From: Streptomyces sp. MNU76
GTDB taxonomy: Bacteria; Actinomycetota; Actinomycetes; Streptomycetales; Streptomycetaceae
Direction of reading: 5' to 3'
NCBI RefSeq assembly: GCF_020982545.1
Contig: NZ_JAJKLK010000001.1
Coordinates: 1,240,001 to 1,304,000 of the forward strand
Length of the DNA: 64,000 nt
Every line of letters begins with the position of its first letter. Position 1 is the first letter of the stretch. The notes beneath the pieces were generated by a model. It searched no databases. It worked only from the letters and a program-made list of their open reading frames with translations, and was not told the origin of the DNA. Below are positions 8,026 through 16,439 of this stretch, in pieces. Position numbers and translations under genes: made by a program.

Positions 8026-9408
8026 TCAGCTCACCCGGCGCACCACGTACGCCGCGCCCCGCTCCACCGGCTCCTCGCCCACATACTCCTGGCCCCGCAT
8101 CTCGCACCACGCCGGGATGTCCAGGCGGGCCGCCTCGTCGTCCGACAGGACGCGGACGGTGCCGCCGACGGGGATGTCCCCGATCACCTTGGCCAGCTCG
8201 ATGACGGGGACCGGGCACCGCTTGCCGAGGGCGTCCACGACGAGGGTGTCCTCCTGGACGGCCGTGACGGTGCCGGTCACCGGCGCCCCCAGCTTCTCCC
8301 GTACGGTCGCGACCGTCCCCGGCAGCACGGACAGGAACCGCTCGACGTCCTCGGCCGCCGCCCCGGCCGGCAGCGACACCCGGACGTTCCCCTCGCTCAG
8401 CACCCCCATGGCGCGCAGCACATGGCTCGGCGTCAGCGTGCTGCTCGTGCAGGAGGACCCGGAGGAGACGGAGAAGCCCTCGCGGTCCAGCTCGTGCAGC
8501 AATGTCTCCCCATCGACATAGAGACAGGAGAAGGTGACGATCCCCGGCAGCCGGCGCTCCGGGTCGCCCACCACCTCCACGTCCGGCACCAGCGAGGGCA
8601 CCCGCGCCCGGATCCGCTCCGTCAACTCCCGCAGCCGCACGGCCTCCTCGTCGGCCCCGGCCCGTACGGCCCGCAGCGACGCGGCGGCCGCCACGATCGC
8701 CGGGATGTTCTCGAAGCCCGCCGCCCGCCCCGACTCCCGCTCGTCGGCGGGCCCATGCGCCACGAACCGCACCCCCTTGCGGACGACGAGCAGCCCGACT
8801 CCGGAGGGTCCGCCCCATTTGTGGGCACTGCCGGTCAACACCGACCAGTCCCCGTTCACCCGCCCCCATCCGAGCGACTGCGCCGCGTCCACCAGCAGCG
8901 GCACGCCCGCCGCCCGGCAGGCATCCGCCACCTCGGCCACCGGCTGCTCGGTTCCCACCTCGTGGTTGGCCGACTGCAGACACGCGAGCGCCGTGTCGGG
9001 GCGCAGGGCCTCGGCGTAGGAGGACACGGCGACCGACCCCGTGCGGGCCACCGCCACCCGGGTGACCGTCCCGCCGTCGGCCTCGTGCGCCTCCGCCGTG
9101 TGCAGCACCGAAGAGTGTTCGACCGACGACACGATCAGGTGGCGGCCCACCCGTCGCCGCCCGGCCAGCACCCCCGCGATCCCCGAGTGCACCGCCCGGG
9201 TCCCCGACGAGGTGAAGGCCAGTTCGTCCGCCCGGCATCCGACCGCCTCGGCCGCGGCCTCCCGGGCGGCGTCGAGCAACAGCCGGGCCCGCCGCCCCTC
9301 CCGGTACAACCGCGCGGGATCGGCCCACCCTTCGTCCAGCGAGGCCATCAGCGCCTGCCGAGCGACGGGATGAAGGGGAGCGGAGGAAGCGGAGTCGAAG
9401 TAGGCCAC
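8026..9408 (-). CDS. Cysteine desulfurase fused to a TusA-like sulfur carrier domain
   Basis: A 460-residue two-domain protein. Residues 1-365 are a class V (NifS/IscS-type) PLP enzyme that takes sulfur from cysteine. SSVEHSSVLH lies in the cofactor pocket, the PLP lysine is in GSAHKWGGPSG, and the persulfide cysteine is in SVSSGSSCTSS near residue 325. After a linker, residues 385-460 form a TusA/SirA fold with its active cysteine in LGKRCPVPVIELAK. Sulfur could thus pass from desulfurase to carrier within one chain. GTG 9408 gives the natural N-terminus AYFDSASSAPLHPVAR, though the ribosome binding site (GAGG) is close to the start. It is divergent from ctaC across a 281-nt gap. The acceptor is unknown; thiolation of tRNA, molybdopterin or other cofactors is possible. 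Confidence 0.93.
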   Translation of the reverse strand: MAYFDSASSAPLHPVARQALMASLDEGWADPARLYREGRRARLLLDAAREAAAEAVGCRADELAFTSSGTRAVHSGIAGVLAGRRRVGRHLIVSSVEHSSVLHTAEAHEADGGTVTRVAVARTGSVAVSSYAEALRPDTALACLQSANHEVGTEQPVAEVADACRAAGVPLLVDAAQSLGWGRVNGDWSVLTGSAHKWGGPSGVGLLVVRKGVRFVAHGPADERESGRAAGFENIPAIVAAAASLRAVRAGADEEAVRLRELTERIRARVPSLVPDVEVVGDPERRLPGIVTFSCLYVDGETLLHELDREGFSVSSGSSCTSSTLTPSHVLRAMGVLSEGNVRVSLPAGAAAEDVERFLSVLPGTVATVREKLGAPVTGTVTAVQEDTLVVDALGKRCPVPVIELAKVIGDIPVGGTVRVLSDDEAARLDIPAWCEMRGQEYVGEEPVERGAAYVVRRVS

Positions 9409-9440
9409 ACCTCAACGCTAAAGCCTCGGGCCGGCAGCAA

Positions 9441-9473
9441 AGGGGCGCGGGGAACCGCGCGAACGGCCACAAC
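9441..9473. repeat. Half copy of the dispersed GGGGCGCGGGGAACYGCGCGA repeat
   Basis: AAAGGGGCGCGGGGAACCGCGCGAACGG is a diverged right arm of the dispersed repeat seen complete at about 20.4, 31.3 and 49.5 kb. No matching left arm is present here. Confidence 0.6.
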
Positions 9474-9580
9474 GCTCGCGCACCCGCCAAATCACCCGAA
9501 CCCCCGAGCTATTAGGCGCTCGGCATGACCCGCGGAGTGTTGGGCCCCCCTCCCCGCGCGACCCCAAAACGCGTCCAGTA

Positions 9581-9609
9581 GGGTTTGGTCCGCATAAACA
9601 TCCAAACCC
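9581..9609. promoter_or_regulatory. Inverted repeat before ctaC
   Basis: GGGTTTGG (9581-9588) and CCAAACCC (9602-9609) form a perfect 8-bp inverted repeat with a 13-nt spacer, about 80 nt before the ctaC start. It could be an operator near the cta promoter or a hairpin in the leader RNA. Confidence 0.4.
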
Positions 9610-9689
9610 CTGCCCGTCGCAGGGCGGCGACCGACCAGCGAGAAGGCCGCAGCCATACCGCGCGGGCGAGACTCTCGGGAAGGCGCTAC

Positions 9690-10649
9690 GTGAGTCCCAA
9701 CGGCTCCGACCGCTCGCCGCGGCGCCCGATGCGGCGGAAGCTGCTGCAGGCAATGACCGCAGGCCTGGTCCTGGCAACCGCAACCGGTTGCACATGGGAG
9801 GACTTCCCCCGCCTGGGTATGCCCACCCCGACCACGGAAGAGGCTCCGCGGATCCTCTCCCTGTGGCAGGGGTCGTGGGCGGCCGCGCTCGCCACGGGCG
9901 TGCTGGTGTGGGGCCTGATCCTGTGGAGTGCTTTCTTCCACCGGCGCAGCCGCACCAAGGTCGAAGTTCCCCCACAGACCCGGTACAACATGCCCATCGA
10001 GGCGCTGTACACGGTCGTCCCGCTGATCATCGTCTCGGTGCTCTTCTACTTCACCGCCCGCGACGAGTCGAAGCTCCTCGACACGTCGAAGAAGCCCGAC
10101 CTCACGGTCAACGTGGTCGGCTTCCAGTGGAGCTGGTGCTTCAACTACATCGAGAACGTCGAAGGCTCCACCGGCGACGCGAAGACCGACGAGAACCTGG
10201 CAGCGGTTCCCACCAAGTGGAAGAACCAGTTCCCGGACAACGCGGGCGGCGTCTACAGCTGCGGCATCCCCGGCGACAAGAACCCGCAGACCGGCAACCC
10301 CGGCCCCACCCTGTGGCTGCCCGAGGGCAAGACGGTCCGCTTCGTGCTGACCTCGCGTGACGTCATCCACTCCTTCTGGGTCGTGCCGTTCCTGATGAAG
10401 CAGGACGTCATCCCGGGCCACACCAACGTGTTCCAGGTGACGCCCAATCAGGAGGGCACCTTCCTCGGCAAGTGCGCCGAGCTGTGCGGCGTCGACCACT
10501 CCCGGATGCTCTTCAACGTGAAGGTCGTCTCCCAGGAGCGGTACGAGCAGCACCTGAAGGAGCTGGCCGAGAAGGGCCAGACCGGTTATGTCCCGGCGGG
10601 CATCGAGCAGACGCAGCACGAGAAGGACCGGGAGGTGAACCAGCTGTGA
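9690..10649 (+). CDS. ctaC: Cytochrome c oxidase subunit II
   Basis: A 319-residue subunit II of the aa3 oxidase. It accepts electrons from cytochrome c or the bcc complex through the binuclear CuA centre, on the outer membrane face. A basic N-terminus leads into a lipoprotein-like signal ([11 protein letters not shown]). Two transmembrane helices follow ([17 protein letters not shown] and [17 protein letters not shown]), then the cupredoxin domain. CuA ligands are visible: His in VIHSFWV, and the Cys-x3-Cys with His and Met in [15 protein letters not shown] 9690 is preceded by GGGAAGG at 6 nt; upstream codons in the same frame lack family similarity. It overlaps ctaD by 4 bp, so the two are translationally coupled. 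Confidence 0.97.
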   Translation: MSPNGSDRSPRRPMRRKLLQAMTAGLVLATATGCTWEDFPRLGMPTPTTEEAPRILSLWQGSWAAALATGVLVWGLILWSAFFHRRSRTKVEVPPQTRYNMPIEALYTVVPLIIVSVLFYFTARDESKLLDTSKKPDLTVNVVGFQWSWCFNYIENVEGSTGDAKTDENLAAVPTKWKNQFPDNAGGVYSCGIPGDKNPQTGNPGPTLWLPEGKTVRFVLTSRDVIHSFWVVPFLMKQDVIPGHTNVFQVTPNQEGTFLGKCAELCGVDHSRMLFNVKVVSQERYEQHLKELAEKGQTGYVPAGIEQTQHEKDREVNQL

Positions 10650-12385
10650 GCATCGTCAACGAACCCCAGGGCACCGCCGCAGACGAGGGCTCGTACGAGG
10701 ACGAGCTGCCCGTCCGGCGCAAGCAGCCCGGCAACGTGGTGGTGAAGTGGCTGACCACCACCGACCACAAGACCATCGGCACCCTGTACCTGGTCACGTC
10801 GTTCGCGTTCTTCTGCATCGGCGGCGTCATGGCGCTCTTCATGCGCGCCGAGCTCGCCCGCCCGGGTACGCAGATCATGTCGAACGAGCAGTTCAACCAG
10901 GCGTTCACGATGCACGGCACGATCATGCTGCTGATGTTCGCGACGCCGCTGTTCGCCGGATTCGCCAACTGGATCATGCCGCTGCAGATCGGCGCGCCCG
11001 ACGTGGCGTTCCCGCGGCTGAACATGTTCGCGTACTGGCTGTACCTCTTCGGCTCGCTCATCGCGGTCGGTGGCTTCCTCACCCCGCAGGGCGCGGCCGA
11101 CTTCGGCTGGTTCGCCTACAGCCCGCTGTCGGACGCGGTCCGCAGCCCGGGCATCGGCGCCGACATGTGGATCATGGGTCTGGCCTTCTCCGGCTTCGGC
11201 ACGATCCTCGGCTCGGTCAACTTCATCACCACGATCATCTGCATGCGCGCGCCCGGCATGACGATGTTCCGCATGCCGATCTTCACCTGGAACGTGCTGC
11301 TGACCGGTGTCCTGGTCCTGCTCGCCTTCCCGGTCCTCGCGGCCGCGCTGTTCGCCCTGGAGGCGGACCGCAAGTTCGGCGCGCACATCTTCGACCCGGC
11401 CAACGGCGGAGCGCTGCTCTGGCAACACCTCTTCTGGTTCTTCGGTCATCCAGAGGTGTACATCATCGCCCTGCCGTTCTTCGGCATCATCTCCGAGGTC
11501 ATCCCGGTCTTCTCCCGCAAGCCGATGTTCGGCTACATGGGCCTGATCGGCGCGACCATCGCGATCGCCGGCCTCTCGGTGACGGTGTGGGCGCACCACA
11601 TGTACGTCACCGGTGGTGTGCTGCTGCCGTTCTTCTCCTTCATGACGTTCCTCATCGCCGTACCGACCGGCGTGAAGTTCTTCAACTGGATCGGCACGAT
11701 GTGGAAGGGCTCGCTGTCCTTCGAGACACCGATGCTCTGGGCGACCGGCTTCCTGATCACCTTCACCTTCGGTGGTCTGACCGGTGTCATCCTGGCCTCG
11801 CCTCCGATGGACTTCCACGTCTCCGACTCGTACTTCGTGGTGGCGCACTTCCACTACGTCGTCTTCGGCACCGTGGTGTTCGCGATGTTCTCCGGCTTCC
11901 ACTTCTGGTGGCCGAAGATGACGGGCAAGATGCTCGACGAGCGTCTCGGCAAGATCACCTTCTGGACGCTGTTCATCGGCTTCCACGGCACCTTCCTCGT
12001 CCAGCACTGGCTGGGCGCGGAGGGCATGCCGCGCCGGTACGCGGACTACCTCGCGGCCGACGGCTTCACCGCGCTCAACACGATCTCCACGATCGCCTCG
12101 TTCGTGCTCGGTCTGTCGATCCTGCCGTTCCTCTACAACGTGTGGAAGACCGCCAAGTACGGCAAGCCCGTCGGCGTGGACGACCCGTGGGGCTACGGCC
12201 GCTCCCTGGAGTGGGCGACCTCCTGCCCGCCGCCGCGGCACAACTTCCTCACCCTGCCGCGGATCCGCAGTGAATCCCCGGCGTTCGACCTGCACCACCC
12301 GGAGATCGCCGCGCTCGAACAGCTCGCGCACGGCGGCCCGGCGGCAGGCGAGCTCGCTGCCAGCGGCAAGGAGGCCGGCAAGTGA
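10646..12385 (+). CDS. ctaD: Cytochrome c oxidase subunit I
   Basis: A 579-residue catalytic subunit of the aa3 oxidase, an integral 12-helix haem-copper protein that reduces O2 to water and pumps protons. The heme a ligand is in [13 protein letters not shown]. The CuB/tyrosine site is in [15 protein letters not shown], where His-Pro-Glu-Val-Tyr is the cross-linked motif. A CuB histidine pair is in VWAHHMYV, and heme ligands are in [14 protein letters not shown] 10646 overlaps the ctaC stop (GTGA), and the gene in turn overlaps ctaF. The N-terminal 35 residues are hydrophilic and cytoplasmic. This is the housekeeping terminal oxidase partner of the bcc complex encoded 5 kb downstream. Confidence 0.98.
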   Translation: MSIVNEPQGTAADEGSYEDELPVRRKQPGNVVVKWLTTTDHKTIGTLYLVTSFAFFCIGGVMALFMRAELARPGTQIMSNEQFNQAFTMHGTIMLLMFATPLFAGFANWIMPLQIGAPDVAFPRLNMFAYWLYLFGSLIAVGGFLTPQGAADFGWFAYSPLSDAVRSPGIGADMWIMGLAFSGFGTILGSVNFITTIICMRAPGMTMFRMPIFTWNVLLTGVLVLLAFPVLAAALFALEADRKFGAHIFDPANGGALLWQHLFWFFGHPEVYIIALPFFGIISEVIPVFSRKPMFGYMGLIGATIAIAGLSVTVWAHHMYVTGGVLLPFFSFMTFLIAVPTGVKFFNWIGTMWKGSLSFETPMLWATGFLITFTFGGLTGVILASPPMDFHVSDSYFVVAHFHYVVFGTVVFAMFSGFHFWWPKMTGKMLDERLGKITFWTLFIGFHGTFLVQHWLGAEGMPRRYADYLAADGFTALNTISTIASFVLGLSILPFLYNVWKTAKYGKPVGVDDPWGYGRSLEWATSCPPPRHNFLTLPRIRSESPAFDLHHPEIAALEQLAHGGPAAGELAASGKEAGK

Positions 12386-12780
12386 AGGTCCAAGGCAAGA
12401 TGTTCATCTGGCTGAGCGTCTTCGTCCTCGCCATGGCGATCGTCTATGGCGTGTGGTCGAAGGAGCCGGCCGGCACCACGGCGCTCTTCCTGGCCTTCGG
12501 CCTGTGCATCATGGTCGGCTACTACCTGGCCTTCACGGCCCGGCGGGTCGACGTGGGCGCGCAGGACGACAAGGAGGCCGACGTCGCGGACGACGCCGGT
12601 GAGCTGGGCTTCTTCAGCCCGCACAGCTGGCAGCCCCTCGCCCTGGGCGTGGGTGGCGCGCTCGCCTTCATGGGCGTCGTCTTCGGCTGGTGGCTGCTGT
12701 ACTTCTCCACCCCGATCATCCTGATCGGTCTGTGGGGCTGGGTCTTCGAGTACTACCGCGGCGAGAACCAGAACCAGTAG
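12382..12780 (+). CDS. ctaF: Cytochrome c oxidase subunit IV (actinobacterial type)
   Basis: A 132-residue small oxidase subunit specific to actinobacteria. It has four predicted membrane helices: [55 protein letters not shown] and [16 protein letters not shown] short polar loop ([13 protein letters not shown]) lies in the middle. It stabilises the aa3 oxidase and has no known redox centre. GTG 12382 overlaps the ctaD stop by 4 bp. A strong terminator follows, so ctaCDF looks like a complete unit separate from ctaE-qcrCAB. Confidence 0.95.
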   Translation: MKVQGKMFIWLSVFVLAMAIVYGVWSKEPAGTTALFLAFGLCIMVGYYLAFTARRVDVGAQDDKEADVADDAGELGFFSPHSWQPLALGVGGALAFMGVVFGWWLLYFSTPIILIGLWGWVFEYYRGENQNQ

Positions 12781-12809
12781 CACGCGCCTGTAGCACGCAC
12801 CGCGCGCAC

Positions 12810-12846
12810 GGAAGCCCGGACACTCCGAGTGGAGGTCCGGGCTTCC
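12810..12846 (+). terminator. Terminator of the ctaCDF unit
   Basis: GGAAGCCCGGAC pairs with GTCCGGGCTTCC (12-bp stem) around a 13-nt loop. CCCTTT follows. It lies 30 nt after the ctaF stop. Confidence 0.85.
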
Positions 12847-12923
12847 CCCTTTCGCCACGCCGCGCGTAGCCCACTCGGCTCACCCGACGCGCCACGCCCG
12901 CCGGCCGTTCCTACGTTGAACCC

Positions 12924-14171
12924 ATGAACACCTCACCCCGTAACCGCACGGTCGTCAGCGGCGCCCTGCTGGTGGTCTCCCTGGGAGCGGGCGTCAGCGC
13001 CTGCGGTTCCGGTGGCCACCCCCTCTCGGGCACGCCGTACGACGCGGCCGACCACGTCTCCTTCAACACCCCCTCCGGCGACGGCGAGAAGGCCGACCCG
13101 GACAAGCCGCTGGAAGTCACCGCCAAGGACGACGGACGCATCACCGACGTCACCGCCGTGGACGCCGCTGGACGCTATGTGGCGGGCGAACTCTCCGAGG
13201 ACGGGGGTCGCTGGCGCTCCACGTCACCGCTCGCCGCCAACGCCCGCTACACGGTCCACGTGAGCACCGAGGACGAGGACGGCGCCCCCGGCCGTGAGAC
13301 CGTCGCCTTCGACACCGGCCGCCCGCTCACCAAGAAGCGCCTGAACGTCACCTTCGGACCGAAGGAGGGCCGGTACGGCGTCGGCCAGCCCGTCACCGCC
13401 GAGCTCAGTCGGCCGGTCAAGGACAAGGCCGCCCGGTCCGTCGTCGAACGGGCGCTCAAGGTGGACTCCACGCCCGCCGCGGAGGGCGCCTGGCACTGGG
13501 TGGACGACAAGAAGCTGCACTACCGGCCCAAGGAGTACTGGCCGGCCGAGGCCACGATCCGGGTGCACAGCAACCTGGAGGGCCTCAAGATAGGCGACCG
13601 GCTCTGGGGCGGGAAGGCCGAGCCGATCCAGCTGACCACCGGCGCCAAGATAGTCGCCGTCACGGACGCCGCCGCGCACCAGATGACCGTCTACAAGAAC
13701 GACGAGGTCGTCAAGCGGATACCGGTCACCACCGGCATGCCCGGCTACGACACCCGCAACGGCGTCAAGGTGGTACTGGCCAAGGAAGGCACCGTTCGCA
13801 TGACCAGCGCCAGCATAGGCGCGTCCGACTTCTACGACCTGACCGTGCACCACTCCGTCAGGGTCACCAACAGCGGCGAGTACGTCCACGCCGCCCCCTG
13901 GTCCACCGGCTCCCAGGGGTACGCCAACGTCAGCCACGGCTGCACCGGCATGAGCATGGACAACGCCCAGTGGTTCTACGACACCATCAACGAGGGCGAC
14001 ATCGTCGAGGTCGTCAACTCCGCCGGTGACACCATGGCCCCCTTCGGCAACGGCTACGGCGACTGGAACCTCGACTGGAAGAACTGGCGCGAGGGCAGCG
14101 CCCTGGTGGGCGGCACGAAGGAAGTACCCGGACCCCAGGTGCAGGCTCGCCTGAGGCCCGAGTCCGTGTAG
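12924..14171 (+). CDS. L,D-transpeptidase lipoprotein with N-terminal Ig-like domains
   Basis: A 415-residue exported enzyme. The lipoprotein signal is VVSLGAGVSACGSGG, with the lipobox Cys near residue 27. Two Ig-like domains of the kind seen in mycobacterial LdtMt2 follow (residues about 45-240). The YkuD catalytic domain (about 250-380) has the conserved His in GEYVHAAPWSTGSQG and the nucleophile motif NVSHGCTGMS. It would form 3-3 cross-links in peptidoglycan outside the membrane. ATG 12924 gives a proper signal peptide. It sits between ctaF and ctaE. I see no sign of functional coupling to respiration, and the preceding terminator suggests its own promoter. Confidence 0.95.
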   Translation: MNTSPRNRTVVSGALLVVSLGAGVSACGSGGHPLSGTPYDAADHVSFNTPSGDGEKADPDKPLEVTAKDDGRITDVTAVDAAGRYVAGELSEDGGRWRSTSPLAANARYTVHVSTEDEDGAPGRETVAFDTGRPLTKKRLNVTFGPKEGRYGVGQPVTAELSRPVKDKAARSVVERALKVDSTPAAEGAWHWVDDKKLHYRPKEYWPAEATIRVHSNLEGLKIGDRLWGGKAEPIQLTTGAKIVAVTDAAAHQMTVYKNDEVVKRIPVTTGMPGYDTRNGVKVVLAKEGTVRMTSASIGASDFYDLTVHHSVRVTNSGEYVHAAPWSTGSQGYANVSHGCTGMSMDNAQWFYDTINEGDIVEVVNSAGDTMAPFGNGYGDWNLDWKNWREGSALVGGTKEVPGPQVQARLRPESV

Positions 14172-14178
14172 GCGAGAT

Positions 14179-14367
14179 CTAGGGCCTGTCGTTCGGATCA
14201 CGCCTGGGCCGCGGGGCTTGGTGCGCACATCTGCGGCGTTGTCGTCAGTTGCCAACGCTCCGCGTTGACGCCCTCCTCCGCCTTGCAGCTGCACGTACCA
14301 AGCCCCGCTCACCGGCAGCCGTCAGGCGCCGTCGCCCGAAGCCGGCGTGATCCAAACGACAGACCTA
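14179..14367. repeat. MITE-like element with nested inverted repeats
   Basis: The outer arms AGGGCCTGTCGTTCGGATCACGCC (from 14181) and GGCGTGATCCAAACGACAGACCT (to about 14365) are imperfect inverted repeats. Inside, GCGGGGCTTGGT (14211-14222) pairs exactly with ACCAAGCCCCGC (14297-14308). The 190-nt element fills the gap between the transpeptidase gene and the receiver-protein gene and reaches the latter's stop. I recall similar CTGTCGTTYGGATCA sequences as common intergenic repeats in Streptomyces. It has no coding capacity. Confidence 0.65.
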
Positions 14368-14766
14368 GGCGCTCAGCGCCTGCCGGTTGCGGAGCAGGGA
14401 GGCCAGCGCCGCCGCGAACTCCACCGGCTCCACCGGCAGGGTCACCGCCGCGTCCGCCCGGCTCCACGTGGCGAGCCACGCGTCCTGCGGCCGCCCGATG
14501 AGCACCAGCGCCGGCGGGCACTCGAAGATCTCGTCCTTGATCTGCCGGCACACCCCCATGCCCCCCATGGGCACGGCCTCGCCGTCGAGGACACAGACGT
14601 CGATCCCGCCCCTGTCCAGCTCCTTGATGACGGCGGCGGGGGTCGCACACTCGATGAACTCCACGGCCGGCACGTCCGGAGCGGGGCGGCGCCCGGTCGC
14701 GAGCCGCACCTGCTCCCGGGTGTTGGAGTCGTCGCTGTAGACCAGCACCGTGGCGGTCGGCTGCAT
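14365..14766 (-). CDS. Orphan response-regulator receiver-like protein
   Basis: A 133-residue stand-alone receiver fold with no output domain. Acidic residues D12 and D13 (VYSDDSN) and the putative phospho-acceptor D61 (VCVLDGEAV) are in the expected places. The switch region ALVLIGRP is present. The Lys-Pro normally found near the end (as in VKPF) reads TLPVEP instead, so the invariant lysine is missing. This suggests a pseudo-receiver that may not be phosphorylated normally. ATG 14766 follows CGGAGGAAC. It lies on the opposite strand inside the respiratory cluster, divergent from ctaE, and shares the promoter gap with it. A regulatory link to ctaE-qcrCAB is possible but unproven. Confidence 0.8.
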   Translation of the reverse strand: MQPTATVLVYSDDSNTREQVRLATGRRPAPDVPAVEFIECATPAAVIKELDRGGIDVCVLDGEAVPMGGMGVCRQIKDEIFECPPALVLIGRPQDAWLATWSRADAAVTLPVEPVEFAAALASLLRNRQALSA

Positions 14767-14911
14767 TGTTCCTCCGTGACGTCAGCGTCTTAGGGACAGG
14801 GCCCGATGCGCGGATGCTACTCCCTCGAACCCCACGTCAGCACCGGTACGGAAGGGAGCAACACTCCGAACGGCACCCCCCGGAGTGAGGGCGGGATAAG
14901 CGACCGACATA

Positions 14912-15532
14912 ATGTCGGTCGTGGCGACAGCAACGACAGTAGAAACCGGGCACGCGCACCCGTCGGTCAACCGGCCGAACCTCACCAGCGTCGGAACCAT
15001 CATCTGGTTGAGTTCCGAGCTGATGTTCTTCGCGGCCCTCTTCGCGATGTACTTCACCCTGCGATCGGTGACCGGTCCGGAGTTCTGGTCGGAGAAGGCC
15101 GACACCCTGAACTTCCCGTTCTCGGCGACGAACACCACGATCCTGGTGCTCTCCTCCCTCACCTGCCAGCTCGGCGTGTTCGCCGCCGAGCGCGGGGATG
15201 TGAAGAAGCTCCGGATGTGGTTCATCGTCACGTTCGTGATGGGTGCGGTCTTCATCGGCGGTCAGGTCTTCGAATACACCGAGCTGGTCAAGCACGAGGG
15301 CCTGTCGCTCTCGTCCGACCCGTACGGCTCGGTCTTCTACCTGACCACCGGCTTCCACGGCCTGCACGTGACGGGCGGTCTCATCGCCTTCCTGCTGGTC
15401 CTCGGACGCACCTACGCGGCCAAGAGGTTCACCCACGAGCAGGCGACCGCGGCCATCGTCGTGTCCTACTACTGGCACTTCGTCGATGTCGTCTGGATCG
15501 GCCTCTTCGCCACGATCTACATGATCAAGTAG
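14912..15532 (+). CDS. ctaE: Cytochrome c oxidase subunit III
   Basis: A 206-residue, five-helix subunit III of the aa3 oxidase, shorter than the seven-helix mitochondrial form, as is normal in actinobacteria. Typical segments are [17 protein letters not shown] in the first helix, [16 protein letters not shown], and the C-terminal [16 protein letters not shown], which carries the family's HFVD motif. ATG 14912 is the conserved start. The gap to qcrC is 97 nt without a clear terminator, so ctaE probably leads the ctaE-qcrCAB transcript. This fits the bcc-aa3 supercomplex, which exchanges electrons without soluble cytochrome c. Confidence 0.97.
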   Translation: MSVVATATTVETGHAHPSVNRPNLTSVGTIIWLSSELMFFAALFAMYFTLRSVTGPEFWSEKADTLNFPFSATNTTILVLSSLTCQLGVFAAERGDVKKLRMWFIVTFVMGAVFIGGQVFEYTELVKHEGLSLSSDPYGSVFYLTTGFHGLHVTGGLIAFLLVLGRTYAAKRFTHEQATAAIVVSYYWHFVDVVWIGLFATIYMIK

Positions 15533-15629
15533 ATCGGCGGCCGGGCCGGGCGACTGACGCGCCCGCCTCGCACCGAGAACGACCCTTCCAGAAGCACCGA
15601 CGCAGAAGATCCTGACACCGGGGTAATCC

Positions 15630-16439
15630 GTGAAAAAGCTCTCCGCACGACGACGCCATCCGCTGGCGGCGCTCGTCGTCCTAACCATCGCGCTGGCGGC
15701 CTGCGCGGGGCTGTACACCGCCTTCGCGCCCGCGGACAAGGCGGTGGCCGAAGAAACCGCGCAGACCCTCACCATCGAGGAGGGCAAGAAGCTCTACGCC
15801 GTCGGCTGCGCGAGTTGCCACGGCACCGGCGGTCAGGGCACCTCCGACGGTCCCAGCCTCGTGGGTGTGGGCGCGGCGGCCGTCGACTTCCAGGTCGGCA
15901 CCGGCCGTATGCCGGCCCAGCAGCCGGGCGCGCAGGTCCCGAAGAAGCCGGTCGTCTACTCGCAGGCCGAGATCGACCAGCTCGCGGCGTACATCGCCTC
16001 CCTGGGCGCCGGCCCGGAGATCCCGACCGAGAACGAGTACGACCCCGAGGGCGCGGACATCGCCGAGGGCGGCGAACTCTTCCGGACCAACTGCGCTCAG
16101 TGCCACAACTTCACCGGCAAGGGTGGTGCGCTGTCCGAGGGCAAGTACGCGCCGTCCCTTGAGGGTGTCGACCCGAAGCACATCTACGAGGCCATGCAGA
16201 CGGGCCCGCAGAACATGCCGTCCTTCCCCGACACCACGCTGTCGGAGGAGAACAAGAAGGACATCATCGCGTACCTCGACGCGGTCAACAGCGACGACAC
16301 CGTGGAGCCCGGTGGCCTCAGCCTCGGCGGGCTCGGCCCGGTCAGCGAAGGCCTCTTCGGCTGGGTGTTCGGGCTCGGCTCGCTGATCGCCGTCGCCGTG
16401 TGGGTCGCCGCTCGGACCGCAAAGGCCAAGAAGTCATGA
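15630..16439 (+). CDS. qcrC: Cytochrome bc1 complex di-heme cytochrome c subunit
   Basis: A 269-residue di-heme cytochrome c that carries electrons from the Rieske protein to CuA of subunit II. An N-terminal signal/anchor helix (HPLALVVLTIALAACAGLYTAF-like) precedes two cytochrome c folds with heme motifs CASCHG near residue 66 and CAQCHN near residue 154. The C-terminal helix (SLIAVAVWVAARTAKAK) anchors it in the membrane. GTG 15630 is the family start. The stop overlaps the qcrA start by 4 bp. The duplicated heme domain is the actinobacterial solution to lacking soluble cytochrome c. Confidence 0.97.
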   Translation: MKKLSARRRHPLAALVVLTIALAACAGLYTAFAPADKAVAEETAQTLTIEEGKKLYAVGCASCHGTGGQGTSDGPSLVGVGAAAVDFQVGTGRMPAQQPGAQVPKKPVVYSQAEIDQLAAYIASLGAGPEIPTENEYDPEGADIAEGGELFRTNCAQCHNFTGKGGALSEGKYAPSLEGVDPKHIYEAMQTGPQNMPSFPDTTLSEENKKDIIAYLDAVNSDDTVEPGGLSLGGLGPVSEGLFGWVFGLGSLIAVAVWVAARTAKAKKS

